From contig CAYXNR010000086.1 of NCBI GenBank assembly GCA_964466595.1, positions 1-5,399 on the forward strand: 5,399 nucleotides of DNA, written 5' to 3'. Position 1 is the stretch's first letter, and every line of letters begins with the position of its first letter. Below, in pieces: positions 1 to 5,399 of this stretch. Under the pieces are notes generated by a model. That model was given only the letters and a program-made list of their open reading frames with translations. It had not been told where the DNA came from and did no database searches. This DNA is from JABDGC01 sp964466595 (GTDB lineage: Bacteria; Pseudomonadota; Gammaproteobacteria; DSM-16500). The translations under genes were made by a program, and so were the position numbers.

Positions 1-64
1 CATCCTGAGCGCAGCGAAGGATCTATCGCTGCAAATACCGAGATCCTTCGCTGCGCTCAGGATG
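1..64. repeat. Perfect 24-bp inverted repeat (intergenic palindromic element)
   Basis: Bases 1-24 (beginning CATCCTGAGCGCAGCGAAGG) are the exact reverse complement of bases 41-64, separated by a 16-base loop at 25-40. All 24 positions pair, so the transcript could form a long stable hairpin. The arm resembles the dispersed intergenic palindromes built on CATCCTGAGCGCAGCGAAGG that occur in many bacterial genomes (recalled, not searched). There is no T-run after either arm, so it is not a canonical intrinsic terminator, although it could end or stabilise transcripts of a gene to the left. The element starts at the window edge and may continue leftwards. Confidence 0.9.
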
Positions 65-97
65 ACAGGCATCTAGGATGACAGGCATCTAGGATGG
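59..97. repeat. 16-bp tandem direct repeat, about 2.4 copies
   Basis: The unit AGGATGACAGGCATCT occurs exactly at 59-74 and 75-90, and a third partial copy (AGGATGG) begins at 91. The first copy overlaps the end of the right arm of the inverted repeat, so the array looks like slippage or amplification from the edge of that element. Just after it, TGGCA (95-99) and TGCCA (104-108) form a small 5-bp hairpin. The rest of the leader up to base 179 shows nothing else convincing. Confidence 0.85.
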
Positions 98-179
98 CAA
101 CGCTGCCAGGATAACCATACTCAGTACTCACTAGAAAATCTGGCTTTTTATACCAACCCTCGCTATCATAAAAGACCCT

Positions 180-998
180 ATGACCATACAAAACACAGCA
201 ACTCAGCCCATTGGCATTTTTGACAGCGGCATTGGCGGCTTAACCGTCACCCGTGCACTCATCCAGCTTTTGCCGCATGAAAATATAATTTACTTTGGCG
301 ATACGGCCCATCATCCTTATGGAGAAAAATCAGCCGCTGCTATTCAGTCTTATGCAATCAAAATCGCTAATCTATTTTTACAGCAACATTGCAAGCTCAT
401 CCTCATCGCCTGCAATTCAGCCGCCTCTGCTGCCTATGAGCTCCTCAAAGAATATGTTGGCTCACAAGCCGTGGTCATGAATGTAATTGACCCACTTATT
501 TATTGGTTAGGTGAAAAATATCTTCATAAAAAAATTGGTTTGATCGGCACCAAAGCTACCGTCAATTCGAATATTTACCAAAAAAAAATTGAAGAACTCA
601 AGATCGGCGTTAATTTAAGCGCTTATCCCACCAATCTGCTTGCTTCTGCTATTGAAGAATTTGGCAATCATGAGATTGTTCATAATTTATTAGCGGTTTA
701 TTTAAGTCACCCTTCCTTACAAAACATCGAAGCCCTTATTTTAGCGTGCACACATTATCCCATCGTGAAAGAGCAAATTGCCGCCTTTTATCAGCATAAA
801 ATTGATATTATCGATTCTTCCGATATTGTGGCAATAGCCGTCAAAAAACAGCTGGAAACCTTAAAGCTCTTGAACCCTGAAAAACAGGGGCAGCGTCATT
901 TTTATATTTCAGACAACAACCTCGACTCCTTCGCCGCCGGCACCAAGCTCTTTTTCAATGAAGACCTTATTCTTCAACCCTATCCTTTATGGGATTAG
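180..998 (+). CDS. murI: Glutamate racemase MurI
   Basis: Cytoplasmic, cofactor-independent racemase that interconverts L- and D-glutamate, supplying D-Glu for peptidoglycan precursor synthesis. The 272-residue length is normal for the family. Visible motifs are FDSGIGG (14-20) with the Asp/Ser substrate-contact pair, the GDTAHHPYGEKS stretch (40-51), ACNSA (77-81) with first catalytic Cys78, an acidic site near E159-E160, and LACTHYP (188-194) with second catalytic Cys190 and His192. Both catalytic cysteines are present, so it should be active. ATG 180 is the only usable start: reading upstream in frame reaches a TAG at 132-134 without another ATG, GTG or TTG. The ribosome binding site is poor (only AAAAGA). 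Weak -10-like sequences (TATACC at 149, TATCAT at 164) lie close upstream without a good -35. rlmJ follows after 54 nt without a clear terminator. Confidence 0.96.
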   Translation: MTIQNTATQPIGIFDSGIGGLTVTRALIQLLPHENIIYFGDTAHHPYGEKSAAAIQSYAIKIANLFLQQHCKLILIACNSAASAAYELLKEYVGSQAVVMNVIDPLIYWLGEKYLHKKIGLIGTKATVNSNIYQKKIEELKIGVNLSAYPTNLLASAIEEFGNHEIVHNLLAVYLSHPSLQNIEALILACTHYPIVKEQIAAFYQHKIDIIDSSDIVAIAVKKQLETLKLLNPEKQGQRHFYISDNNLDSFAAGTKLFFNEDLILQPYPLWD

Positions 999-1052
999 AG
1001 GCTTTCTCAAAGCTTAGAACAAGAACACTTAACTGGGATTAAATGTTTCGCT

Positions 1053-1919
1053 ATGAACTATTGCCATCTTTATCATGCGGGAAATTTTGCTGATGTGATC
1101 AAGCATCTTGTTTTAGTTAGTCTCGCTACCTCACTCCTGCGTAAAGAAACAGCCTTTTGTTTTCTCGACACCCATGCCGGCAGAGCTTATTACGATTTAC
1201 TCTCTGAATCCGCACAAAAGACAAAAGAATATGAGTCTGGCATCAGCAAGGTCATGGCACGAGAAAATCCGCCTCCTCTCGTCAAGCATTATTTAGCTTG
1301 TATTCAGAAAATAAATAAGCAGCTCTCGGCATCGCAAGCTCGCTCGCTGTCTTATTATCCCGGCTCTTCTTTTATTGTGAGACAATTTTTACGACCCTTT
1401 GATCGAATTGTCGCAACTGAATTACATCCTCATGAACATCAAGAATTGAAAAAGGCGAGCCGCTCTGATCAAAGACTCGCCATCCATTGCATGGATGCTT
1501 ATCAGAGCCTCAAGGCCTTTTTACCTCCACCAGAAAAACGTGGCTTCGTTCTTATCGATCCGCCCTATGAAAACCCAGATGAATTTAAAAAACTCGGCAA
1601 GGCAATCATCAGCGCTTTACAACGCTGGCAAACAGGAAGCTATACCATTTGGTATCCGCTTAAAGAACGCCTGCCCGTGGACCATTTTCATTCCCTCCTG
1701 AAAAAAAATATCACCGGGAAAATTTTGGTTCTGGAACTCAGTATTTACCCTGAGGATGTCCCGAACCGCCTCAATGGCTGCGGACTGGTACTGATTAATC
1801 CACCCTGGAAATTTGATCAAGAAATGCAAGCAGTCTTGCCTTGGCTGTGGCAAACCCTCTCTATTAACCAGCAGGGTGGTTTTCGCCTTTATTTTTTGAA
1901 AAATGAAGAAAAAGTATAA
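1053..1919 (+). CDS. rlmJ: 23S rRNA (adenine-2030-N6)-methyltransferase RlmJ
   Basis: SAM-dependent enzyme that methylates N6 of A2030 (E. coli numbering) in 23S rRNA; the E. coli homologue YhiR/RlmJ has also been linked to use of DNA as nutrient. The 288-residue length is close to the roughly 280 of E. coli. The N-terminal motif NYCHLYHAGNFADVIKH (2-18) keeps the family Tyr, His and Lys positions. It is followed by LDTHAG (38-43, SAM-binding loop), YYPGS (101-105), TELHP (122-126), the catalytic IDPPYE (168-173), WYP (200-202) and the late INPPWK (248-253). All hallmark motifs are intact. ATG 1053 places HAGN at residue 8, as in relatives; an ATG at 1043 is in another frame and gives only a short peptide. 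The ribosome binding site is weak (GGGA near 1035-1038), so translation may be modest. It lies 54 nt after murI and may share its transcript. Confidence 0.95.
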   Translation: MNYCHLYHAGNFADVIKHLVLVSLATSLLRKETAFCFLDTHAGRAYYDLLSESAQKTKEYESGISKVMARENPPPLVKHYLACIQKINKQLSASQARSLSYYPGSSFIVRQFLRPFDRIVATELHPHEHQELKKASRSDQRLAIHCMDAYQSLKAFLPPPEKRGFVLIDPPYENPDEFKKLGKAIISALQRWQTGSYTIWYPLKERLPVDHFHSLLKKNITGKILVLELSIYPEDVPNRLNGCGLVLINPPWKFDQEMQAVLPWLWQTLSINQQGGFRLYFLKNEEKV

Positions 1920-1922
1920 ATC

Positions 1923-1931
1923 TGCTACGAT
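1923..1931 (+). promoter_or_regulatory. Possible extended -10 promoter for the small lipoprotein gene
   Basis: TGCTACGAT at 1923-1931 fits an extended -10 (TGn plus a 4/6 match to TATAAT). It overlaps the end of the rlmJ coding region and lies 27 nt before the next ATG. No good -35 sits at 16-18 nt spacing, and the surrounding A/T-rich stretch could produce such a match by chance. Confidence 0.3.
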
Positions 1932-1944
1932 ATATTTTTTAACC

Positions 1945-1952
1945 AAGGAAGG
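1945..1952 (+). promoter_or_regulatory. Strong ribosome binding site
   Basis: AAGGAAGG lies 6 nt before the ATG at 1959. It is far better than the sites in front of murI and rlmJ, fits strong translation of a small lipoprotein, and supports this 68-codon reading frame as a real gene. Confidence 0.75.
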
Positions 1953-1958
1953 TAGCCC

Positions 1959-2165
1959 ATGAAAAAAATCCTTTTGATTTTGTTAAGCTTTTTTTCCCTT
2001 CTCACGCTTTGTGCTTGTGCCACCAGGCAAACTACAGCCTCTACTCCTGTAAATAGTGCAACCTACACGCAGCAGAATATAAATGATACAAATTACCAAG
2101 AAATGATGAGAGAACAATCAGGGCGAATGCAGGCTACTGTTCCTCATATCGGGGGCCGCCGCTAG
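1959..2165 (+). CDS. Small lipoprotein of unknown function (68 aa)
   Basis: The product starts with a Lys-rich n-region (MKK) and a hydrophobic stretch at residues 4-17. A lipobox LCAC follows with predicted lipidated Cys20; Cys18 precedes it and is a less good alternative. After processing, a mature chain of about 49 residues remains, rich in Thr, Asn and Gln, with NINDTNYQEMMREQ (40-53) and a Gly-Arg-Arg C-terminus. Residue 21 is Ala, not Asp, so outer-membrane sorting is expected by the usual +2 rule. I recognise no domain. It follows rlmJ by 39 nt and precedes a second lipoprotein of the same length. The strong ribosome binding site and textbook signal sequence make it likely to be real; the function is unknown. 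Confidence 0.8.
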   Translation: MKKILLILLSFFSLLTLCACATRQTTASTPVNSATYTQQNINDTNYQEMMREQSGRMQATVPHIGGRR

Positions 2166-2173
2166 GCAAATTA

Positions 2174-2182
2174 TGTTAAAAT
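2174..2182 (+). promoter_or_regulatory. Possible extended -10 promoter for the OsmB-like gene
   Basis: TGTTAAAAT at 2174-2182 matches an extended -10 (TGn plus TAAAAT, 5/6 to TATAAT). Transcription would begin near 2189, giving a leader of about 24 nt. No clear -35 is present at the expected distance; the corresponding bases (around 2154-2159) are GC-rich. The gene could equally be read through from upstream. Confidence 0.4.
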
Positions 2183-2199
2183 AGAGGTATAAGAAATGC

Positions 2200-2204
2200 A
2201 GGAG
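2200..2204 (+). promoter_or_regulatory. Ribosome binding site
   Basis: AGGAG lies 8 nt before the ATG at 2213, which is near-ideal spacing and supports that start. Confidence 0.75.
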
Positions 2205-2212
2205 ATGCACTA

Positions 2213-2419
2213 ATGAAATATTTAATGATGAGTGTCTCTATTCTTTTTCTTGCCCTAGCCCTGAACGCCTGTACCAGCAGTCAAAGACAAGATGTTGGCA
2301 TCGCAGGAGGAGCCGTTATTGGTGGCGTCGCTGGCAATGCCCTGACAGGGGGTAGTGCAGCAGGTACAGTAGTCGGTGCTGCAGTCGGCGGTGTAGCAGG
2401 TAATGAACTAGCCAAATAG
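2213..2419 (+). CDS. OsmB-like glycine-zipper lipoprotein (68 aa)
   Basis: Predicted outer-membrane lipoprotein. The signal peptide is residues 1-19 with lipobox LNAC and lipidated Cys20, followed by a short polar linker (TSSQRQD). The rest (28-66) is a glycine zipper, with Gly/Ala-rich segments IAGGAVIGGVAGNAL and GTVVGAAVGGVAGNEL forming two likely hairpin-packed helices separated by TGGSAA. Layout, length and the closing AAVGGVxGxxxxK pattern closely resemble E. coli OsmB (72 aa) and the glycine-zipper 2TM / 17-kDa-antigen-like families, whose members are envelope proteins often induced by osmotic or stationary-phase stress. It lies 47 nt after the other small lipoprotein gene. The family call is firm; orthology to OsmB and stress regulation are inferred. 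Confidence 0.85.
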   Translation: MKYLMMSVSILFLALALNACTSSQRQDVGIAGGAVIGGVAGNALTGGSAAGTVVGAAVGGVAGNELAK

Positions 2420-2431
2420 GCTCCGCGGAGC
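2420..2431. other. 12-bp perfect palindrome in the convergent spacer
   Basis: GCTCCGCGGAGC begins immediately after the stop codon of the OsmB-like gene and is fully self-complementary. In RNA it can form only a 4-bp stem with a CGCG loop. No T-run follows on either strand, so a bidirectional intrinsic terminator is possible but poorly supported. Confidence 0.45.
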
Positions 2432-2441
2432 GCGTATAGGT

Positions 2442-2461
2442 AGGTTTGGATAGGTTTAGAT
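2442..2461. repeat. 10-bp imperfect tandem repeat
   Basis: AGGTTTGGAT (2442-2451) is followed directly by AGGTTTAGAT (2452-2461), 9/10 identical, with a partial ATAGGT just before. It lies in the spacer between the convergent genes. It looks like simple local slippage; no function is evident. Confidence 0.6.
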
Positions 2462-2471
2462 GAACGGGTTC

Positions 2472-5123
2472 TTATGGCCGACGACTAAGCTGCCTAGGCT
2501 CTACTTGTTCCGCCTGTGCTTGCTCTTTTGCCCGATAATCATGTAGATCTCGATGCAGATCTTGGGCTAAGTCCTGAAAAACCAACATTTGTCTATCATA
2601 ATCTCCCATGTTTTCAATTGTGAACCTTATTGATTCCAGCCTTGGATGCGATTGCGGGCCTAGCGCTTGTTCGGCCAGTAACAAGACCATGAGTAATTCA
2701 GCACCCTGCCCATAGTCAAGCCATCCTATTCTATAAACCATGGCATCCACACACTGAAGAATAGCTGCAAATTTTTGATCAGGGGATAATTGCTCATTTT
2801 GAGCGTTTATACTCATCTGTATCAGGCTAGTGACATGTTCTGCAGTTTTTAAGGGAACAACGGCGTCCCATAGGGAAGACCAAGCGCTTCTATCTCTAAC
2901 ATTATCGACAATTTTTTGAGTAATGGCAGTCTGGTTGAGTTGCTCATTTACCCCCTCAACAACGATTTTAACCGTCTGATCAAAAAGTTTCGGGTTTTTA
3001 AGTATAGTGTTGGTTCGCTCAGTATATTTTTTTGCTATCAGCTCAAGGGCTTTCCCAAGATCCTTAGTCGAATTTGGGAAAAAATTATCGAATACTGGTG
3101 TAGATACATCAACTGATTCCTCACTAAGCTTGTACTCTTGAGAAAAATCAGTCTGTTCAACCTGTTTTTTAGCTTCTTGTATTAAAGCATCAATAGCGCT
3201 ATATGGGTCGTGAAATGCTGATTGCTGCCCCGATATTAAATGCGTTAACTCCGATATACGCTCAAGTTGGTCTGCTGTGAGTAAGATTTGTAATGAATTT
3301 GAGATGGCGGCTAGGGTTTCGTTATATTTCTTAGGAGAGCTAAACAGATCAACTTGATTCCATGCCAGGTTCAAAGCAGTGGCTACGTGATCGAGTAAGA
3401 CCTCTACGCTGTCTCGGCTTAGGCGTTTTTGAAGATTCTCAGCTGTTATATATAAATCCATAAGAACAGCAACTTTATAGGCGTCATGTATAGCAAGATC
3501 ATAGTCCTTAGTAGGATTCCATGTACTGAGATAGCCTATTTTTTTTATCATCTTTGCTATCTTGTGCAAGTTGTTGCTGTGCTCTTTGCGTTGATCAGAA
3601 AGTATGTCCAAAGCTCTTTGGAAACGAACCTCACACGAGAAGACCGTGGAAAATTTTGATAAAATATATTTTTTTGCCATATATTTAATCATTTCTGCTA
3701 TTTGAGTTGCTACTTTTGCTGATTCCTCAATCTCTGCAGCGGATGCTTCCGGTTGTGCTTCTGCTTCTAGTTGCGCTTCTGCTTCTACCTGGTAAGGAAC
3801 GAGATACGATTCCAAATCCTGAGCCATCTTGTGAAAACGGGTTTTCTCTTCTTTAGTCACTGTGTGTGTGGACAAGTGATTCATCACTCCTTTGAGTGCC
3901 CGGCTATAATGTAGTGGGTCACCTACTATGTGAATTTCTATATTGCTAATAGCATCCTCTATACTGGTGATCAGTTTCTCTCGGTCATCGGAGGATTGGG
4001 TGTTGAAGTAAGCATCAGCTGCAGAGAAGATTGATTGAAGCGATTTTATTCGACTCTGTATAATTGCACGGGCATCATGAGCATCTTCCGGAAGTTTATA
4101 GTGAATCTCTTCCGGCTGCATAGCTTTTTCAATAACAGATCGAATGCTGCTGGCCTGTTGCATGCCACTCATCAGGGCATCTTTCTCGAGCTCCCTTCCT
4201 AAAGATTCTCCTCCAGAAAATTGAATTTTTCCGTCTGTTGACTCTGCTTGTTTTAGCCTGAGGTCTTCCACTTCCGCTTTATACAAGTCAATCTCAGTTT
4301 GTTTTTCTTCAATAGCTCCCTCAACAGCAGCGGCAATCTCTGCTTGCTTATCATTCTCCAGCTGGCTAATTAACTGTGATTGTTTCACAGTGGTGGCTCT
4401 TAAGTCTTTCTGAGCGTTTAGTAAGTGAACATTTGCTTTCCTAACGGACTGAAGCTCTGAAGCTAATTCATCATTCTCTAATTGAGAACGATTAAGCAAC
4501 GAACGAAGCGCTGTGGATTTTTGTGAGGGGGGCTGTTTTTTTTGTGTTTCCGCGAGCGCCTTTAACTCTGCGAGTTGGCTTTTTAAGTCATCAATCTCTT
4601 GTGCTTGCTTTTGGATAGTCGAAGAGGCGGCGTCTTGTTGTTTTTTGCTTTTTTCAGCTATTTTAAAGAGATCATCTTGAACCTCATCTAAATCGGCCTT
4701 GACCTCTTCTAATTGATACTGCAATGCTTGATTCTCTTGCTTAAGCGGTTTTGCGAGACGTGCTGCTGCCGCTTGAATCGCGCTTTCCCTTTCTTTCTCC
4801 GCTAGCAAGGTTGCTTGATCGAGACTGTATTCTCTTTTTAATTGTTTATAAGCATACTTTTGGGTTGGATTCTCCCATAGGTTTTCTAAAACCCGTAATT
4901 GTGTGACTGTGAGTGACTGTTCTGAGTCTTCAAGATAACCTCTTTTAAATAGATCAATGAACTCAGCAATATCATTTTTGTCGTTTGATTTTAATGCCTG
5001 AATAATATCAATAGCCGCTTCATAATCATTTGCCAACAACTCCAAAAAACTCCTAACAAAGGCGGCGGGTTCAACACCCAAGTTGCTTAATAAAGGCCCT
5101 TCCTCGTCTTCTCTAGGATTCAT
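2472..5123 (-). CDS. Large coiled-coil protein of unknown function, candidate secreted effector (883 aa)
   Basis: I recognise no family. The product has an acidic N-terminus (MNPREDEEG) and a short helical region (about 17-95). A long Gln/Glu/Lys/Ala-rich coiled coil covers roughly 100-295, interrupted near PP 198-199. A linker contains GKIQFSGGESLG (298-309), and an EAEAQ repeat spacer lies at 447-457. A helical C-terminal half (about 465-863) has conserved-looking patches such as NPTKDYDLAIHDAYKVAVLMDLY (536-558) and DAMVYRIGWLDYGQGAELLMVLLLAEQAL (793-821). The tail is short and charged (ending QLSRRP). There is no signal peptide or convincing membrane span, and only two Cys (497, 791). The start is placed at ATG 5123 because GAGGA lies 7 nt upstream. 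The frame stays open to a TTG at 5153 (893 aa), but that codon lacks a ribosome binding site. The gene stands alone, convergent with the lipoprotein genes, with its own promoters. The reading frame is intact. An intracellular-pathogen effector or a cytoplasmic structural/SMC-like scaffold are both possible. Confidence 0.85.
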   Translation of the reverse strand: MNPREDEEGPLLSNLGVEPAAFVRSFLELLANDYEAAIDIIQALKSNDKNDIAEFIDLFKRGYLEDSEQSLTVTQLRVLENLWENPTQKYAYKQLKREYSLDQATLLAEKERESAIQAAAARLAKPLKQENQALQYQLEEVKADLDEVQDDLFKIAEKSKKQQDAASSTIQKQAQEIDDLKSQLAELKALAETQKKQPPSQKSTALRSLLNRSQLENDELASELQSVRKANVHLLNAQKDLRATTVKQSQLISQLENDKQAEIAAAVEGAIEEKQTEIDLYKAEVEDLRLKQAESTDGKIQFSGGESLGRELEKDALMSGMQQASSIRSVIEKAMQPEEIHYKLPEDAHDARAIIQSRIKSLQSIFSAADAYFNTQSSDDREKLITSIEDAISNIEIHIVGDPLHYSRALKGVMNHLSTHTVTKEEKTRFHKMAQDLESYLVPYQVEAEAQLEAEAQPEASAAEIEESAKVATQIAEMIKYMAKKYILSKFSTVFSCEVRFQRALDILSDQRKEHSNNLHKIAKMIKKIGYLSTWNPTKDYDLAIHDAYKVAVLMDLYITAENLQKRLSRDSVEVLLDHVATALNLAWNQVDLFSSPKKYNETLAAISNSLQILLTADQLERISELTHLISGQQSAFHDPYSAIDALIQEAKKQVEQTDFSQEYKLSEESVDVSTPVFDNFFPNSTKDLGKALELIAKKYTERTNTILKNPKLFDQTVKIVVEGVNEQLNQTAITQKIVDNVRDRSAWSSLWDAVVPLKTAEHVTSLIQMSINAQNEQLSPDQKFAAILQCVDAMVYRIGWLDYGQGAELLMVLLLAEQALGPQSHPRLESIRFTIENMGDYDRQMLVFQDLAQDLHRDLHDYRAKEQAQAEQVEPRQLSRRP
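3752..3787 (-). repeat. In-frame 18-bp tandem duplication within the large gene
   Basis: Bases 3752-3769 and 3770-3787 are 17/18 identical. Read on the minus strand they encode EAEAQL then EAEAQP (residues 447-458). The unit is a multiple of three, so copy-number change would keep the frame. It marks a flexible, acidic joint between the coiled-coil half and the C-terminal half. Confidence 0.85.
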
Positions 5124-5130
5124 GAAATTT

Positions 5131-5135
5131 TCCTC
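5131..5135 (-). promoter_or_regulatory. Ribosome binding site that decides the start of the large gene
   Basis: On the minus strand GAGGA (5135 to 5131), within AAAGAGGAAA, stands 7 nt before ATG 5123. The alternative TTG at 5153 is preceded by AACTTGAACCGCC, which has no purine-rich match. The ATG is therefore the better start. Confidence 0.75.
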
Positions 5136-5177
5136 TTTCTCGTTATATTTCAAGGCGGTTCAAGTTACCGTACTTAA

Positions 5178-5186
5178 AGTATAGCA
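5178..5186 (-). promoter_or_regulatory. Proximal extended -10 promoter of the large gene (P2)
   Basis: Minus-strand TGCTATACT (5186 to 5178) is an excellent extended -10: TGn followed by TATACT, 5/6 to consensus. No good -35 is present at 16-18 nt, which extended -10 promoters tolerate. Transcription would start near 5171, leaving a leader of about 48 nt before ATG 5123. Confidence 0.5.
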
Positions 5187-5217
5187 ATGAGTTGGAAAAC
5201 TGCATTTTGTGTTATTT

Positions 5218-5246
5218 TTTATAGGGTTAAGGAATAGTCGTGTCAG
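5218..5246 (-). promoter_or_regulatory. Sigma70-type promoter of the large gene (P1)
   Basis: Minus-strand CTGACA (5246 to 5241; 5/6 to TTGACA) and TATAAA (5223 to 5218; 5/6 to TATAAT) are separated by exactly 17 nt. This is the best promoter match in the window. Predicted start is near 5211, giving a leader of about 88 nt that includes P2. A TTAACC motif occurs twice (5257 to 5252 and 5230 to 5225), flanking the -35 and touching the -10; this could be an operator but is short. Confidence 0.6.
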
Positions 5247-5258
5247 TATTCGGTTAAT

Positions 5259-5300
5259 CCGGAGCAGTTGTCATTCCGGCATGCTTTAAGCCGGAACCCA
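5259..5300. repeat. Hairpin-forming intergenic repeat
   Basis: TTCCGGC (5274-5280) pairs perfectly with GCCGGAA (5290-5296) around a 9-base loop. An additional CCGGA at 5259-5263 can pair alternatively with TCCGG at 5275-5279. The sequence GTCATTCCGGCATGC followed by AAGCCGGAACCCAG has the look of the dispersed GTCATTCC...GGAATCCAG palindromes of many proteobacterial genomes (recalled, not searched). It is unrelated in sequence to the repeat at the left end. It sits just upstream of P1. No T-run follows the stem, so terminator function is doubtful. Confidence 0.7.
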
Positions 5301-5314
5301 GGGTATTTAAAAGC

Positions 5315-5368
5315 CTGGATACCAGCTAAAAGCGTCACTGGATACCAGCTAAAAGCGTCATTGGTATC
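5315..5368. repeat. 23-bp tandem direct repeat, two copies plus an inverted partial
   Basis: A 23-bp unit starting CTGGATACCAGC and ending AGCGTCA is present exactly at 5315-5337 and 5338-5360. Each copy contains the small palindrome CTGGATACCAG. TGGTATC at 5362-5368 is the reverse complement of GATACCA at 5341-5347, giving a further 7-bp stem. It directly follows the hairpin repeat and probably belongs to the same composite element. Bases 5369-5399 show nothing recognisable. Confidence 0.85.
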
Positions 5369-5399
5369 TACACAAGTGCGGGCTGGTTAATTTTTGGTA

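Noticed and set aside
1..97. CRISPR array
   Set aside because: The direct repeats are immediately adjacent with no spacers, and there are no cas genes in the window.
295..480. 61-codon plus-strand open frame inside murI
   Set aside because: Out-of-frame shadow of a well-supported gene, with a low-complexity serine-rich translation and no ribosome binding site.
1001..1013. GCTTT-CTC-AAAGC hairpin after murI as a terminator
   Set aside because: The stem is only 5 bp, AT-rich and has no T-run; read-through into rlmJ is more likely.
1043..1053. ATG at 1043 as an upstream start for rlmJ
   Set aside because: It is in a different frame from ATG 1053 and encodes only a short peptide; ATG 1053 matches the family N-terminus (Y-x-H...HAGN).
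1495..1701. 68-codon plus-strand open frame inside rlmJ
   Set aside because: Lies wholly within rlmJ in another frame and shows no family features.
1617..1946. 109-codon minus-strand open frame opposite rlmJ
   Set aside because: Antisense to conserved rlmJ coding sequence, no recognisable motif, and its start lies in the lipoprotein promoter/RBS region.
2916..3116. 66-codon plus-strand open frame opposite the large gene
   Set aside because: Antisense shadow without a ribosome binding site or recognisable product.
5224..5257. PmrA-type operator upstream of the candidate effector
   Set aside because: The TTAACC repeats do not match the cTTAATatT consensus or its half-site spacing as I recall it.

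Overview
The window looks like a chromosomal segment of a moderately AT-rich gammaproteobacterium. The two recognisable housekeeping proteins, a glutamate racemase and a gammaproteobacterial-type RlmJ 23S rRNA methyltransferase, support this. So do two short outer-membrane-type lipoproteins, one of them OsmB-like. A large soluble coiled-coil orphan protein and abundant palindromic intergenic repeats would suit a host-associated lineage such as Legionellales (Legionella/Coxiella/Rickettsiella relatives). That order-level placement is inference; no gene here proves it.

Layout: bases 1-179 are non-coding and hold a perfect 24-bp inverted repeat followed by a 16-bp tandem repeat. The plus strand then carries murI (180-998), rlmJ (1053-1919), a 68-residue lipoprotein of unknown function (1959-2165) and a 68-residue glycine-zipper lipoprotein (2213-2419). 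These four genes are co-directional with gaps of 39-54 nt and no convincing terminator between them. Both lipoprotein genes have strong Shine-Dalgarno sequences and possible promoters of their own. A 52-bp convergent spacer with a 12-bp palindrome separates them from one long minus-strand gene (2472-5123, 883 residues). That gene has a good sigma70-type promoter, a second extended -10 element and a strong ribosome binding site. Bases 5247-5399 are non-coding and contain a different hairpin repeat plus a 23-bp tandem repeat.

Functionally, MurI supplies D-glutamate for peptidoglycan, RlmJ modifies 23S rRNA, and the two lipoproteins are probably envelope components. The minus-strand protein is the unusual item. 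It has no signal peptide, no membrane segment and no domain I recognise, but a long N-terminal coiled coil and a largely helical C-terminal half. It is a monocistronic accessory gene bordered upstream by repeats, and a secreted effector or cytoplasmic scaffold protein is a reasonable but unproven hypothesis. I did not find a defence system, CRISPR array, RNA gene or insertion sequence.
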